A stretch of 64,000 bases of DNA from Clostridium saccharobutylicum DSM 13864 (GTDB lineage: Bacteria; Bacillota; Clostridia; Clostridiales; Clostridiaceae), in contig NC_022571.1 in assembly GCF_000473995.1 (NCBI RefSeq), positions 4,930,001 through 4,994,000 of the forward strand. The letters run 5' to 3'. Below, piece by piece: positions 27,114 through 35,114 of this stretch; within the stretch, counting starts at the first letter, position 1; each line of letters opens with the position of its first letter. The notes beneath the pieces are model-generated. The model had not been told where the DNA came from, did no database searches, and saw only the letters and a program-made list of their open reading frames with translations. A program made the position numbers and the translations under genes.

Positions 27114-27276
27114 TAAGGCACATGAAAGAAAATAACAAGTCCAAAATACGATGATTATTTTTCATCAAGCAAGCAGAAGCAGATTGATCTGATAGCGGTT
27201 CTATTAGAGCAATCTGCTAATTTAGTATTATGAAAAACAGGCTTTGTAGATAGACTTGTTATTTTTTAATGTGCCT
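27114..27276 (-). repeat. Copy E of the palindromic repeat
   Basis: AAGGCACATGAAAGAAAATA...CAAGTCCA opens it and AGACTTGTTATTTTTTAATG followed by TGCCTA closes it; the terminal inverted repeats extend about 27 bases. It is inserted between ebfC and recR, genes that are normally adjacent. Confidence 0.9.
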
Positions 27277-27319
27277 AAAAAAGCATACAGATGGAGTACA
27301 CTCCAACATTCTGTATGCT
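27277..27319 (-). terminator. Terminator downstream of ebfC
   Basis: AGCATACAG pairs with CTGTATGCT, plus an inner GGAGTACACTCC dyad. Six T follow on the minus strand. It implies that recR may need its own promoter, close to or inside repeat copy E. Confidence 0.8.
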
Positions 27320-27322
27320 AAC

Positions 27323-27455
27323 CAAGGCACATAGAAAAAATAACAGAAAAGAAATTAAACTTTACTATTAATTTCTTTGATTATAAAATCGCCCATATTT
27401 ATCCACATAAATAGGATTTAAAATAAACAAGTGAAAATTGTTATTTTTTAATTTA
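27323..27455 (-). repeat. Possible degenerate copy F of the palindromic repeat
   Basis: AAGGCACATAGAAAAAATAA at the left and ATTGTTATTTTTTAAT at the right resemble the family ends, but the interior is unrelated and includes a small GAAATTAA/TTAATTTC hairpin. Uncertain. Confidence 0.4.
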
Positions 27456-27471
27456 TCCAATGTAATTATTC

Positions 27472-27813
27472 CTAGAATAATCCACCTGGCATTCCACCTG
27501 TTAATCTACCCATTTTACTTGTAGTTTCTTCATCAGCCTTCTTTAATGCTTCATTAACAGCACTTACTACTAAATCTTCAAGCATTTCTACATCATCTTC
27601 ATCTACAACTTCTGGTTTTATCTTAATAGAAGTTAACTCTTTTTTACCAGATACCTTTGCTACTACAGCACCACCGCCTACTGACGCTTCAAACTCTTTT
27701 GTTTCAAGCTCTTTTTGCATATCTTCCATTTGCTTTTGAAGTTTTTGTGCTTGTTTCATAAGATTGTTCATGTTTCCTCCACCGAAACCACCTGGAAATC
27801 CACCTTTTGCCAT
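27472..27813 (-). CDS. ebfC: YbaB/EbfC nucleoid-associated protein
   Basis: 113-residue small DNA-binding protein. Glycine-rich start [20 protein letters not shown], central helix [12 protein letters not shown], and the family segment [23 protein letters not shown] 27813 has AGGAGG 7 bases upstream. The frame opens further upstream, but that part is hydrophobic and lacks an RBS. It lies downstream of dnaX, the common arrangement. It binds DNA as a dimer and may also affect gene expression. Confidence 0.93.
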   Translation of the reverse strand: MAKGGFPGGFGGGNMNNLMKQAQKLQKQMEDMQKELETKEFEASVGGGAVVAKVSGKKELTSIKIKPEVVDEDDVEMLEDLVVSAVNEALKKADEETTSKMGRLTGGMPGGLF

Positions 27814-28136
27814 AAAAAAATCCTCCTCTTTCTTATATAGCATATATAGTAATAATTCAAAAATGCATATATTCCACATCATAAACCATAATCCTATTCA
27901 CATAACATTCACCATTACGCTAAACAGATTTACACTCTATGATACGAAACCAATTGATACACTTACTTATATTAAAATATGCCTAAATATCATTTTTTAA
28001 TTATAAAACATCTTTATATAATACTCAATACTTATAAACTTCACATCATGTAGTTATGAAAATATAATTATTATACTATTCTTAAACTTTACAACAATAT
28101 TAAATTGTTTAAATGATCATAAATAATCTTTACAAA
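27814..28136. other. dnaX-ebfC intergenic region
   Basis: About 320 bp of AT-rich DNA with no convincing gene, hairpin or repeat. The gap is long for a pair that is often tightly linked, so ebfC may have its own promoter. Confidence 0.45.
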
Positions 28137-29783
28137 TTACTCATCATATACTTCAAATGGAACTCCTTCCAGTGTTTGCTTTAATAAATCTTCTTTATCT
28201 TGTTGCTCTTTTTCTTTTTTAACTATATAGTTCACAATGACTTTTTCACCTAAGGATTCAGAAAATACACCATTTACAATTTCCTTATACTCTTGTTTTT
28301 CTAATCTATCTTTATTAAATGCATACATCGACTCATACTCTAATGTAATTACTCCATTCTTAAATGAATATGGTTTAGCTGTAACAATTGATGCATAAAC
28401 AATCATTGCTCTCTTAGCTTTAAATTTCTCTAAAACTTCAGTCCAGACTCTTCCTATATCATCAAGTGTCAATGATGAATTAGGATTCACTTCTAGTTTA
28501 TTTTCACTGGCTTCATTAACTTTATGTACAATATTTTTCAGCTGATTACTATCATGAGCGTTATGATTAGAACTACGATGTTCTCCTTCTGATGCCTCAT
28601 TAGCAGTTCCTGATTGAACCATTTGTATTTTTCCGCTTTTTAACGATTCCTCAAGCTTATTTATTCTTGATAGTATAACTTCATTTGAAGTATCATATTC
28701 AATTTTGCACATTTTTATTATTGCAAGCTCTAAGTATAATCTACTTTGTTTACTTGCCTTAGAATTTGCTTCAGCCTCCTGAAGTATTCTAATACCTCTC
28801 ATTATTTCTTCAACTCTAATTCGACGTCCTTGCTCTTTAACTAGCGAAATGTTTTCAAGAGACATATCCAAAACTTCTTCAGGATTATTAGTGACCTTAA
28901 CCATTAAAAGATTTCTAAAATGAGATATTAAATCCTTTATAAACAATTGCATATCCTTACCTGAATACACCAGCTTATCAACTATAACCATAGCCTTTTC
29001 AACACTTCTATCTACAATTGCATTTGTTATGTCAAATAAGTATTCATTAGTTACAAGGCCTAACATACTTACTAGATCGTCATAATTAATCTGATTTTCA
29101 CCCATAGCAATTGCTTGGTCAAGTATACTTACTGCATCTCTCATCGCACCGTCACATACTCTTGCAATTAAATCCAAACTTTTTTCTTCATATTGTATAT
29201 TTTGAGCTTCAGTAATTTTTCTTAGTCTAGATGAAATTTCTTTTTGGTTTATTCTCTTAAAATCAAATCTTTGACATCTAGATAAAATTGTTATAGGTAA
29301 TTTTTGTGGATCTGTTGTTGCTAATATGAATATTACATTCTTAGGCGGCTCTTCTAAAGTTTTTAGAAATGCATTAACAGCTCCAACTGATAACATATGA
29401 ACTTCGTCCATTATGTAAACTTTATATTTAGCTTCCTGTGGTGGATATTTAGTATCATCTATAATATCTCTAATCTTATCAATACCATTATTAGATGCTG
29501 CATCCAATTCAGTTACATCAATCGCTAATCCGTCATTTATTTTTCTGCACATCTCACATTCATTACATGGTTCACCATCTTCAGAATTAAGACAATTTAA
29601 GGCCTTTGCCATTACTTTGGCTGTAGATGTCTTCCCCGTTCCTCTTGTACCACAAAAAAGATAAGCGTGTGCTATTCTGTCATTTAAAATTTCATTTTTT
29701 AATGTTATAGTAATATGTTTTTGACCAACTACATCATCAAAAGTCCTTGGTCTCCACTCTCTATATAATGCTGTATAACCCAA
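28137..29783 (-). CDS. dnaX: DNA polymerase III subunit gamma/tau
   Basis: 548-residue clamp-loader ATPase. Walker A GTRGTGKTST (about 45-54), zinc-binding cysteines LNC...CNECEMC (about 64-81), DEVHMLSVGAVNAFLKTLEEPP (Walker B/sensor region) and ATTDPQKLPITILSRCQ are canonical. Residues after about 370 form a shorter, lower-complexity tau tail. The start is TTG 29783 with AGGTGAG upstream, typical for this gene. It begins the dnaX-ebfC-recR-yaaL-bofA block. Confidence 0.95.
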   Translation of the reverse strand: MGYTALYREWRPRTFDDVVGQKHITITLKNEILNDRIAHAYLFCGTRGTGKTSTAKVMAKALNCLNSEDGEPCNECEMCRKINDGLAIDVTELDAASNNGIDKIRDIIDDTKYPPQEAKYKVYIMDEVHMLSVGAVNAFLKTLEEPPKNVIFILATTDPQKLPITILSRCQRFDFKRINQKEISSRLRKITEAQNIQYEEKSLDLIARVCDGAMRDAVSILDQAIAMGENQINYDDLVSMLGLVTNEYLFDITNAIVDRSVEKAMVIVDKLVYSGKDMQLFIKDLISHFRNLLMVKVTNNPEEVLDMSLENISLVKEQGRRIRVEEIMRGIRILQEAEANSKASKQSRLYLELAIIKMCKIEYDTSNEVILSRINKLEESLKSGKIQMVQSGTANEASEGEHRSSNHNAHDSNQLKNIVHKVNEASENKLEVNPNSSLTLDDIGRVWTEVLEKFKAKRAMIVYASIVTAKPYSFKNGVITLEYESMYAFNKDRLEKQEYKEIVNGVFSESLGEKVIVNYIVKKEKEQQDKEDLLKQTLEGVPFEVYDE

Positions 29784-29810
29784 AGGCTCTCACCTCACTA
29801 TTCTTCTTAA

Positions 29811-29967
29811 GACATATAAAATTAAAATAACAGATTAACATGCATTATATATTTTATGACATAATTAATCAGGTAAACTTTTTTATAGTTGAAGTACTAC
29901 TATAAAAACCTTACAAAATGTATCATAAAATATATTGGCATAATAACCCATTATTTTTAATGTTCCT
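29811..29967 (-). repeat. Degenerate copy M of the palindromic repeat
   Basis: The order of blocks follows copy D, with ATAACCCATTATTTTTAATG then TTCCTA at the right end, CATTATATATTTTATGACAT at the left and TAATCAGGTAAAC inside, but with many substitutions. It is an older, decayed copy. Confidence 0.55.
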
Positions 29968-30069
29968 AAATATAATATTATTATACACTAATGACTACAT
30001 AATTAGTATAAGTGGATAAAATATTTATACTTATATATACAAACTATACAAAAAAGCTCTCTCTAACGT

Positions 30070-30110
30070 ATTATAAGGCCCTATCATTATAATGAGGCCT
30101 TATAGTATAG
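30070..30110 (-). terminator. Hairpin after the 54-residue gene
   Basis: ATAAGGCC pairs with GGCCTTAT around a 15-base AT loop. A T run (TTTTTT) follows only after about 18 bases on the minus strand, so termination is plausible but not certain. Confidence 0.5.
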
Positions 30111-30177
30111 TTTAAAATTCAAAATAAATATAAATTAAAAGGCAAACAATCTAAAACATATAGAAATTAAACTATAA

Positions 30178-30342
30178 TTAATATGAAACGTTTCCTATGT
30201 TACACGCATGGACTACTACTTCTTCTGGAATTTCATACTTACTGGCGACATCTTGTATAGCTAACTCTAAACTCATCATATCTCGTTTATCCTTTAAAAT
30301 TTCTGATATAATTTGCACTGCAATATTAAATGATATTTTCAT
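30178..30342 (-). CDS. Small 54-residue protein, unknown
   Basis: ATG 30342 is preceded by AGGAGG at a 7-base spacing, and the frame runs 54 codons to TAA at 30178. The peptide starts MKISFNIAVQIISEIL and ends HACNIGNVSY. It is acidic, probably helical (KDKRDMMSLELAIQDVASKYEIPEEVVVHACN), and has a UBA-like or HTH-like feel, but I recognise no family. It stands alone, opposite to thyA, with repeat copy G directly upstream. Confidence 0.7.
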   Translation of the reverse strand: MKISFNIAVQIISEILKDKRDMMSLELAIQDVASKYEIPEEVVVHACNIGNVSY

Positions 30343-30368
30343 AACATATACCTCCTAAATCTTTTGTT

Positions 30369-30525
30369 TAGGTACATAAGAAAACAACAAACAAAATGCT
30401 GCTCGCATTTTGTGCAAAATCAAGGAGGTAAGATTTGCTCATAACATATTTTCAGCAGAAATTTTGAAGAAAGTGCCACACAAAATAAGCATGCAAACTT
30501 GTCTGTTATTTTTTAATAAACCTAA
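30369..30525 (-). repeat. Copy G of the palindromic repeat (157 bp)
   Basis: TAGGTACATAAGAAAACAAC at the left and GTCTGTTATTTTTTAATAAA followed by CCTAA at the right. The inner part is diverged (an AAAATGC...GCATTTTG dyad). It lies immediately upstream of the small gene at 30178-30342. Confidence 0.8.
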
Positions 30526-30781
30526 CTTTGTTAACTATATATATATATGCTAAAATGAGTTGATAATATACTCTAAATTCACAAAAATTTATACACATTT
30601 AAGAAAAATAATATATTAGTATGATTATATATTTTATATTATGCTGCGCTAGTCAAATTTAATAATGTTCTACTATTATTAGTGAATCTAGCATTTGGCT
30701 TATAATAAAATATGCAACTCATATTCCATTTATTATTTTCATTTACTTTAAGTTTAATTAATTTTATAGGAGGATGTAGCA

Positions 30782-31573
30782 ATGAGTACATATGATGATA
30801 AATATTTATCAATCGCTAAAGATATATTAGAAAATGGATATTTTGATACTAATAGGACTGGAATATCAACTTATAAACTGCCTCATCAAATTATGCAATT
30901 TAATTTAGAAAAAGAATTTCCCATCTTAACAACTAAATTTGTTGCCTTTAAAACTGCTGTTAAAGAACTTTTATGGATTTTTAAAGATCAATCAAATGAT
31001 GTAAATGATCTTCATAAGCAAAATGTTAAGATTTGGGACGAATGGATGATGGATGATGGAACTATCGGTACCTCTTATGGATGGGTTGTTAAGAAATTCA
31101 ATCAAATTGATAAATTAATAGATTCATTAAAAAATAATCCACAAGATAGAAGAATGATGCTTAATTTATGGCAAATATCATACCTAGATACTGGTGCATT
31201 ATATCCATGCTGCTGGTGCACAATGTGGGACGTAACTGATGGTCGACTTAACTGTATGTTAGTTCAAAGAAGCGGCGACTGGCCACTTGGTGTACCATTT
31301 AATACAACGCAATATGCTGTATTGGTTCATTTATTAGCACAAGTTACAGGACTTAAGCCTGGATTATTTACTCATGTAATAAACAATGCACATATATATG
31401 AAAATCAAGTTGAAGGTATTAAGACTCAATTAGAAAGAAAAGATGACGGTTTTGATGCTCCAAAACTTTGGATTAATCCTGAAATCAAAGATTTCTATGA
31501 CTTTACTCCAGATGATATAAAACTTGAGGATTATAAGCATCATGAATCAATAAAAATGCCTGTTTCAGTGTAA
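30782..31573 (+). CDS. thyA: Thymidylate synthase
   Basis: 263 residues. Converts dUMP to dTMP with methylene-tetrahydrofolate, producing dihydrofolate. The N-terminal [10 protein letters not shown] contains the phosphate-binding Arg, [18 protein letters not shown] carries the conserved phosphate/Asn residues, and NNAHIYENQ is the family motif. The nucleophile lies in YPCCWCTMW; the residue after the expected Cys is Cys rather than the usual His (PCH in E. coli). RBS AGGAGG 6 bases before ATG 30782. It is followed 88 bases later by folA, which recycles the dihydrofolate. Confidence 0.94.
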   Translation: MSTYDDKYLSIAKDILENGYFDTNRTGISTYKLPHQIMQFNLEKEFPILTTKFVAFKTAVKELLWIFKDQSNDVNDLHKQNVKIWDEWMMDDGTIGTSYGWVVKKFNQIDKLIDSLKNNPQDRRMMLNLWQISYLDTGALYPCCWCTMWDVTDGRLNCMLVQRSGDWPLGVPFNTTQYAVLVHLLAQVTGLKPGLFTHVINNAHIYENQVEGIKTQLERKDDGFDAPKLWINPEIKDFYDFTPDDIKLEDYKHHESIKMPVSV

Positions 31574-31661
31574 TCTAAACTTTATTCTGAAATTCAAACT
31601 TGTGTGACTAGCTACCAAATTATATATAACTTAAATTAATAACACTAAGGAGGAATTAAAA

Positions 31662-32153
31662 ATGCTATCAATAATTGTTGCAATTGCCAAAAACAATGTT
31701 ATTGGAAAAGACAATAAGTTAATATGGCACATCTCAGAAGATTTAAAAAGATTTAAAAGCATAACGTCTGGAAAATCAATGATTATGGGACGGAAAACTT
31801 TTGAATCACTTCCTGGAATCTTACCAAATAGAGAACATATAATTTTAACTAGAGACAAAAACTTTAAAGTTGACTCTGATAAAGTGAAAGTAGTTAATGA
31901 TTTAGATACTCTTATTGAAAAATATTCAAACTGCGAAGATGAAGTTTTTGTAATTGGAGGGGCTGAAATTTATAAACAACTTTTACCTTATGCTCATAAA
32001 TTGTATCTAACAAAAATAGATACTGATTTTGAAGGAGATACATATTTTCCACAAATTAATTACGATGAATTTAAATCAGAATTTACTTCTGAGAAATTTA
32101 CTGATGAAAAAAACGGATTAAATTACACATTTATAAATTTAATAAGAAAGTAA
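31662..32153 (+). CDS. folA: Dihydrofolate reductase
   Basis: 163 residues, normal length. MLSIIVAIAKNNVIGKDNKLIWHISEDLKRFK is the N-terminal active-site region (Trp and the Glu of HISEDLKRF), followed by IMGRKTFESLP and the glycine pair in FVIGGAEIYKQLLP. It reduces dihydrofolate to tetrahydrofolate with NADPH. AAGGAGG lies 9 bases before ATG 31662. Operon with thyA. Confidence 0.95.
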   Translation: MLSIIVAIAKNNVIGKDNKLIWHISEDLKRFKSITSGKSMIMGRKTFESLPGILPNREHIILTRDKNFKVDSDKVKVVNDLDTLIEKYSNCEDEVFVIGGAEIYKQLLPYAHKLYLTKIDTDFEGDTYFPQINYDEFKSEFTSEKFTDEKNGLNYTFINLIRK

Positions 32154-32187
32154 TACATATCGTTAAATCTCATACTAATTAGAATCT

Positions 32188-32247
32188 AAAAAAATATCCA
32201 CATAAGAGCACATTTTATTCAAACTTATGTACTCTTATTGTGGATAT
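32188..32247 (-). terminator. Terminator between converging folA and hxlR-type gene
   Basis: ATATCCACATAAGAG and its near-complement CTCTTATTGTGGATAT form a long stem. Seven T follow on the minus strand. The stem may also serve folA. Confidence 0.75.
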
Positions 32248-32286
32248 CATTGAGAAATTATCACATTTCCCATCTTACCTACCAAT

Positions 32287-32634
32287 TCAATTGTGGCTTT
32301 TAGTATTTATTGTTTCAATATATTTATCTCCCCAGACTTTAAACTGTTCAAGCACTGGAATAAAGTCTACTCCCAATTCCGTCAAAGAATACTCAACTTT
32401 AGGTGGTATCTCTGAATAAATTTTACGACTAACCAACCCATAATCTTCAAGCATTCTTAATTGTTTTGTTAACGTAGCTTGTGTAATATTATCCATTTTC
32501 CTCTGAAGTTCTCCATACCTCAAAGTCCCCTCACTCAAATGATAAATTATCAATATAGACCATTTACCTGAGAATACTTTTTGAGCTGTAAAGTATGGAC
32601 ATTTTCCAAATAACTCATTATTATCTTCCATCAT
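32287..32634 (-). CDS. HxlR-family transcriptional regulator
   Basis: 115-residue winged-helix regulator. Near its start it has CPYFTAQKVFSGKWSILIIYHL, then LRYGELQRKMDNITQATLTKQLRMLEDYGLVSRKIY, typical of HxlR/YodB proteins that sense electrophiles, formaldehyde or redox state. One Cys (about 11, GKCPYF) is at the position used for thiol sensing in this family. AAGGAG RBS; either ATG of the ATGATG pair could be used. It is divergent from the flavin-binding gene at 32764 and probably regulates it. Confidence 0.88.
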   Translation of the reverse strand: MMEDNNELFGKCPYFTAQKVFSGKWSILIIYHLSEGTLRYGELQRKMDNITQATLTKQLRMLEDYGLVSRKIYSEIPPKVEYSLTELGVDFIPVLEQFKVWGDKYIETINTKSHN

Positions 32635-32683
32635 TTATCTCCTTCCTTTAGTATATATTTGATACTAACAAAAGTAAATAATC

Positions 32684-32726
32684 GTACTTGTTATTATTTT
32701 TGTACATGTTATCATTTATGTATAAT
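32684..32726 (+). promoter_or_regulatory. Candidate HxlR operator and -10 box
   Basis: GTACTTGTTAT (32684-32694) and GTACATGTTAT (32702-32712) are direct repeats 18 bp apart, close to a TATAAT at 32721-32726. They lie in the divergent region between the HxlR gene and its likely target. Confidence 0.55.
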
Positions 32727-32763
32727 TAAATTTTAACACACGCACATGAAAGGAGCAATAAAT

Positions 32764-33159
32764 ATGGATAAAGCTTTAGAATTCTTAAAAGATTGTGGTA
32801 CTTTTTACCTAGCAACTAATGAAGGTGATCAACCAAGGGTAAGACCATTTGGTGCTGTCTTTGAATATGAACACAAATTATATATCGTAACAAACAATAC
32901 TAAAAAATGTTTCAAACAAATGCTTCAAAATCCAAAAGTTGAAATCAGTGGGATGAACAAAAAAGGTCAATGGATTCGTCTTAGTGGTGAGGTAGCAAAC
33001 GATGATAGACGTGAAGTAAAAGAACTTGCACTTGAAACTATTCCAGTTTTAAAATCTATGTATAACATTAATGATGGTATTTTTGCTGTTCTTTATTTTA
33101 CAAAAGGTACTGCCACTATTTCTTCATTTACAGGAGAACCTGAAACATTCTCATTATAA
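32764..33159 (+). CDS. Pyridoxamine 5'-phosphate oxidase-like flavin-binding protein
   Basis: 131 residues in the split-barrel FMN-binding fold. MDKALEFLKDCGTFYLATNEGDQPRVRPFGAV is the typical N-terminus, followed by KLYIVTNNTKKCFKQMLQNPKVEISGM and WIRLSGEV. Members are flavin reductases or bind FMN, F420 or haem; the reaction is not predictable here. ATG 32764 has AAAGGAG 8 bases upstream; a further in-frame ATG at 32746 overlaps it. It is divergent from the HxlR gene, a common pairing in stress-induced reductases. Confidence 0.87.
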   Translation: MDKALEFLKDCGTFYLATNEGDQPRVRPFGAVFEYEHKLYIVTNNTKKCFKQMLQNPKVEISGMNKKGQWIRLSGEVANDDRREVKELALETIPVLKSMYNINDGIFAVLYFTKGTATISSFTGEPETFSL

Positions 33160-33317
33160 TAATAAAAAACATAACTTAAAATTATGATATAATAATCAAA
33201 AATCAAATGCCTGCTTCATAAAAGGTATTTGATTTCTTTGATGAGTTCATAATAAAATTCATCAAAGAAGTATATCTATTGTAATCGTAAATAAACTTTG
33301 AATGGAGAAAAGCATAT

Positions 33318-33494
33318 ATGATAAAATTTATTAAAGAAATATTTAGTTTTGAAAACTTTAAAAAAGCGATGCTATATAGTTTATCTAGTCGACCAAATCT
33401 TACTACAGATGACTATAAAAATTTAACTAATATTCTTAAAAATATGGATCAAAAAGACATAAATCAAGAAAAACATATAAAAAAAACTGCATAG
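33318..33494 (+). CDS. Small 58-residue protein, unknown
   Basis: ATG 33318, with GGAG about 10 bases upstream, opens 58 codons ending at TAG 33494. The peptide starts MIKFIKEIFSFENFKKAMLY and is lysine-rich with a hydrophilic C-terminal half (KNMDQKDINQEKHIKKTA). Codon use is like its neighbours. No family is recognised. A large hairpin follows at 33536. Confidence 0.6.
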   Translation: MIKFIKEIFSFENFKKAMLYSLSSRPNLTTDDYKNLTNILKNMDQKDINQEKHIKKTA

Positions 33495-33535
33495 CTTTAG
33501 CACCGTTTGGAGATTAATAATATGAGTAATATAAT

Positions 33536-33596
33536 AAGCAAAGAGAAGGTATTATAATTTTTATTTACAAAGATTATAATACCTTCTCTTTGCTTG
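33536..33596 (+). terminator. Long hairpin after the 58-residue gene
   Basis: AAGGTATTATAAT and ATTATAATACCTT, with further pairing of AGAG/CTCT and GC, form a stem of more than 20 bp. The T run is weak, so it may be a terminator or an RNA-stability element. Confidence 0.5.
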
Positions 33597-33751
33597 TTAT
33601 AGGATTGCATAGATAAACAACTTATACTATAGTTAACCAAAATAAAAGTCATGCATTTGTTTTGGTTACTAAAAACTATCGTCTATACAGTCGCTTTGTT
33701 AGTCAATTTAACACTTTTCATTCATTAATATATCAAATAGATATATTTTTT

Positions 33752-33800
33752 CAAAAAAATAACACACACTAGCTATTTTTTCATAGCTAAGCGTGTGCTC
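33752..33800 (-). terminator. Terminator of tRNA-Ser(GGA)
   Basis: CACACGCTTAGCTAT pairs with ATAGCTAGTGTGTG (one mismatch) on the minus strand, followed by TTATTTTTTT. It starts about 40 bases after the tRNA. Confidence 0.75.
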
Positions 33801-33841
33801 TCTTATACCGTGCGTAAGTGACACTATAAGTATTTCGTAGT

Positions 33842-33931
33842 TGGCGGAGAGAAGGGGATTTGAACCCCTGATAGAGTTGCCCCTATACACGCTTTCCAGG
33901 CGTGCTCCTTCGACCACTCGGACATCTCTCC
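33842..33931 (-). tRNA. tRNA-Ser(GGA)
   Basis: The acceptor arm GGAGAGA pairs with TCTCTCC, with an encoded CCA. The D arm is GTCCGAGTGGTC..., and anticodon stem CACGC/GCGTG encloses loop CTGGAAA (anticodon GGA). There is a class II long variable arm and T-loop TTCAAAT. Both serine tRNAs of the window share the acceptor arm. Confidence 0.97.
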
Positions 33932-34007
33932 ATAATTTATTTCTAACTTTATGCTTTTCTATAATATCATATAAGTTTTTTTAATTCAACTTAATATTTA
34001 TGCTTAT

Positions 34008-34052
34008 AAAAGAAAATAAGGGCATTTCATAAATGAAATTCCCTTACTTTCT
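34008..34052 (-). terminator. Terminator after the SRP RNA gene
   Basis: AAGGGAATTTCAT pairs with ATGAAATGCCCTT on the minus strand, followed by ATTTTCTTTT. Confidence 0.75.
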
Positions 34053-34148
34053 TATCCTATTGATTTTTGTCCTATATTGTTAATCCTATTGAAGAATAAC
34101 CTATTTTATTCGAAAAATTCTAATCAATCTTATTAAAGATTTAAATTG

Positions 34149-34419
34149 AACCATGCACCTCGCTTCGTTATTAGTTCTCCATACGTTACTTTTGCAGTTA
34201 GCTCAGACCAGATTGATCCACGGCACACGAAAGTGACCACTTATCGCTGCTTCCTTCCGGACCTGACGAGGTTCATGGGCTTCCGTTGCGTGGGACCCAG
34301 TCATCAACACCACTTACAAAAGTCAGACTATAGATCGCTAATACCTAAGCGAGGAATTAAATCCTGCTATAGCGGATTGCAGGTTACAGGGCACCGCTAA
34401 CTCCCCATCTAGCATGGCA
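34149..34419 (-). ncRNA. ffs: Signal recognition particle RNA, large (Alu + S domain) type
   Basis: The minus strand contains the S-domain signature GTCCGGAAGGAAGCAGC, with AGGTCCG and the GGAA-type loop, inside CATGAACCTCGTCAGG. The 5' end (GCCATGC, 34418-34412) pairs with the 3' end (GCATGG, 34156-34151), closing a ~270-nt molecule. The 5' Alu-like part (GTTAGCGGTGCCCTGTAACC) is as in Bacillus/Clostridium scRNA. It pairs with Ffh for co-translational targeting. It lies 10 bases downstream of an unexplained tRNA-like sequence. Confidence 0.93.
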
Positions 34420-34423
34420 ATGG

Positions 34424-34512
34424 TGGAATGAAGAGGGATTGAACCTCCATAACTTTTCACTCTTGTGAAAAAGTCTAGTCCCCAGTGGACATCAGACCAT
34501 ATTATTCATTGC
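34424..34512 (-). ncRNA. tRNA-like sequence directly upstream of SRP RNA
   Basis: The minus strand ends GGTTCAATCCCTC followed by TTCATTCCACCA, a near-perfect T arm and acceptor end with CCA. The 5' part does not form normal D and anticodon arms. Instead I see hairpins GTCT...GTCC-ACTG-GGAC...AGAC and ACTTTTTCAC-AAGA-GTGAAAAGT, and GCAATG/CATTGC as an outer stem. It may be a degenerate class II tRNA, a tRNA-mimic leader of the SRP transcript or a separate small RNA. Confidence 0.5.
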
Positions 34513-34520
34513 TCATTAGT

Positions 34521-34959
34521 CTTTAATAAAATGCATACTTTTATAGTAATACTATATATATCACTATACTTTGTAAATTAAATATCACTTATTAATAACA
34601 TATTTGAAATATGTTATTAAGGATACTTGTTAATAATAACATATACGTCTTCTAAATTCAAGATTATTCTACAGTAAAATTATTTAAATTATAGTGGTTA
34701 AAATTCAATACATTACCACCACCTAATTACTCTTGAATAAATTACACATATTATAAGTTTTACTTTTTAAATTCCATAACTTGTACTAACTAGTTTTTAT
34801 ACTCAATCAAAGATAATATCTAAAACATATAAATTTACTTTTATATTATTTGTTTTTTTATTAATAATATTCATACTAACTATTATAATTTATAGTACAT
34901 ATAATAATATAAATTTTTATTATTTTTCTTAAACAGCAATAAATTGTACTTAAGACAAG
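34521..34959. other. Intergenic region upstream of the SRP RNA unit
   Basis: No gene. TTAATAACATATTT at 34592 is perfectly inverted to 34620, and TTAATAATAACATATA follows near 34632, so a repeated half-site (TTAATAACATAT) may be a protein binding site. The promoter for the tRNA-like/SRP transcript should lie here. Confidence 0.45.
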
Positions 34960-35002
34960 AAAAAGCGTATATAAAATTTATTTAATAAATTTTATATACG
35001 CT
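34960..35002 (-). terminator. Terminator of the Mg2+ transport operon
   Basis: AGCGTATATAAAATTTATT and its complement form a perfect stem; TTTTTCTTG follows on the minus strand. It lies about 110 bases after the transporter stop. Confidence 0.85.
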
Positions 35003-35114
35003 ATTATAATATGTTTTAATAATTAAAATATTAAAATAAAAAGACTCATTTATTAACTAACATAATTTTAATAACATATTATATATATTTGTTTTTTATT
35101 GATTAATATTCAAA

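Noticed and set aside
27814-27882. Extension of EbfC
   Set aside because: There is no RBS at the upstream ATG, the residues are hydrophobic, and AGGAGG is correctly placed for 27813.
33708-33917. 69-residue minus-strand frame overlapping tRNA-Ser(GGA)
   Set aside because: It reads through the tRNA gene (the SIRGSNPLLSA pattern is the usual product of translating tRNA T arms) and has no ribosome site.
34146-34400. 84-residue plus-strand frame
   Set aside because: It is the antisense of the SRP RNA; the RNA structure explains the sequence.
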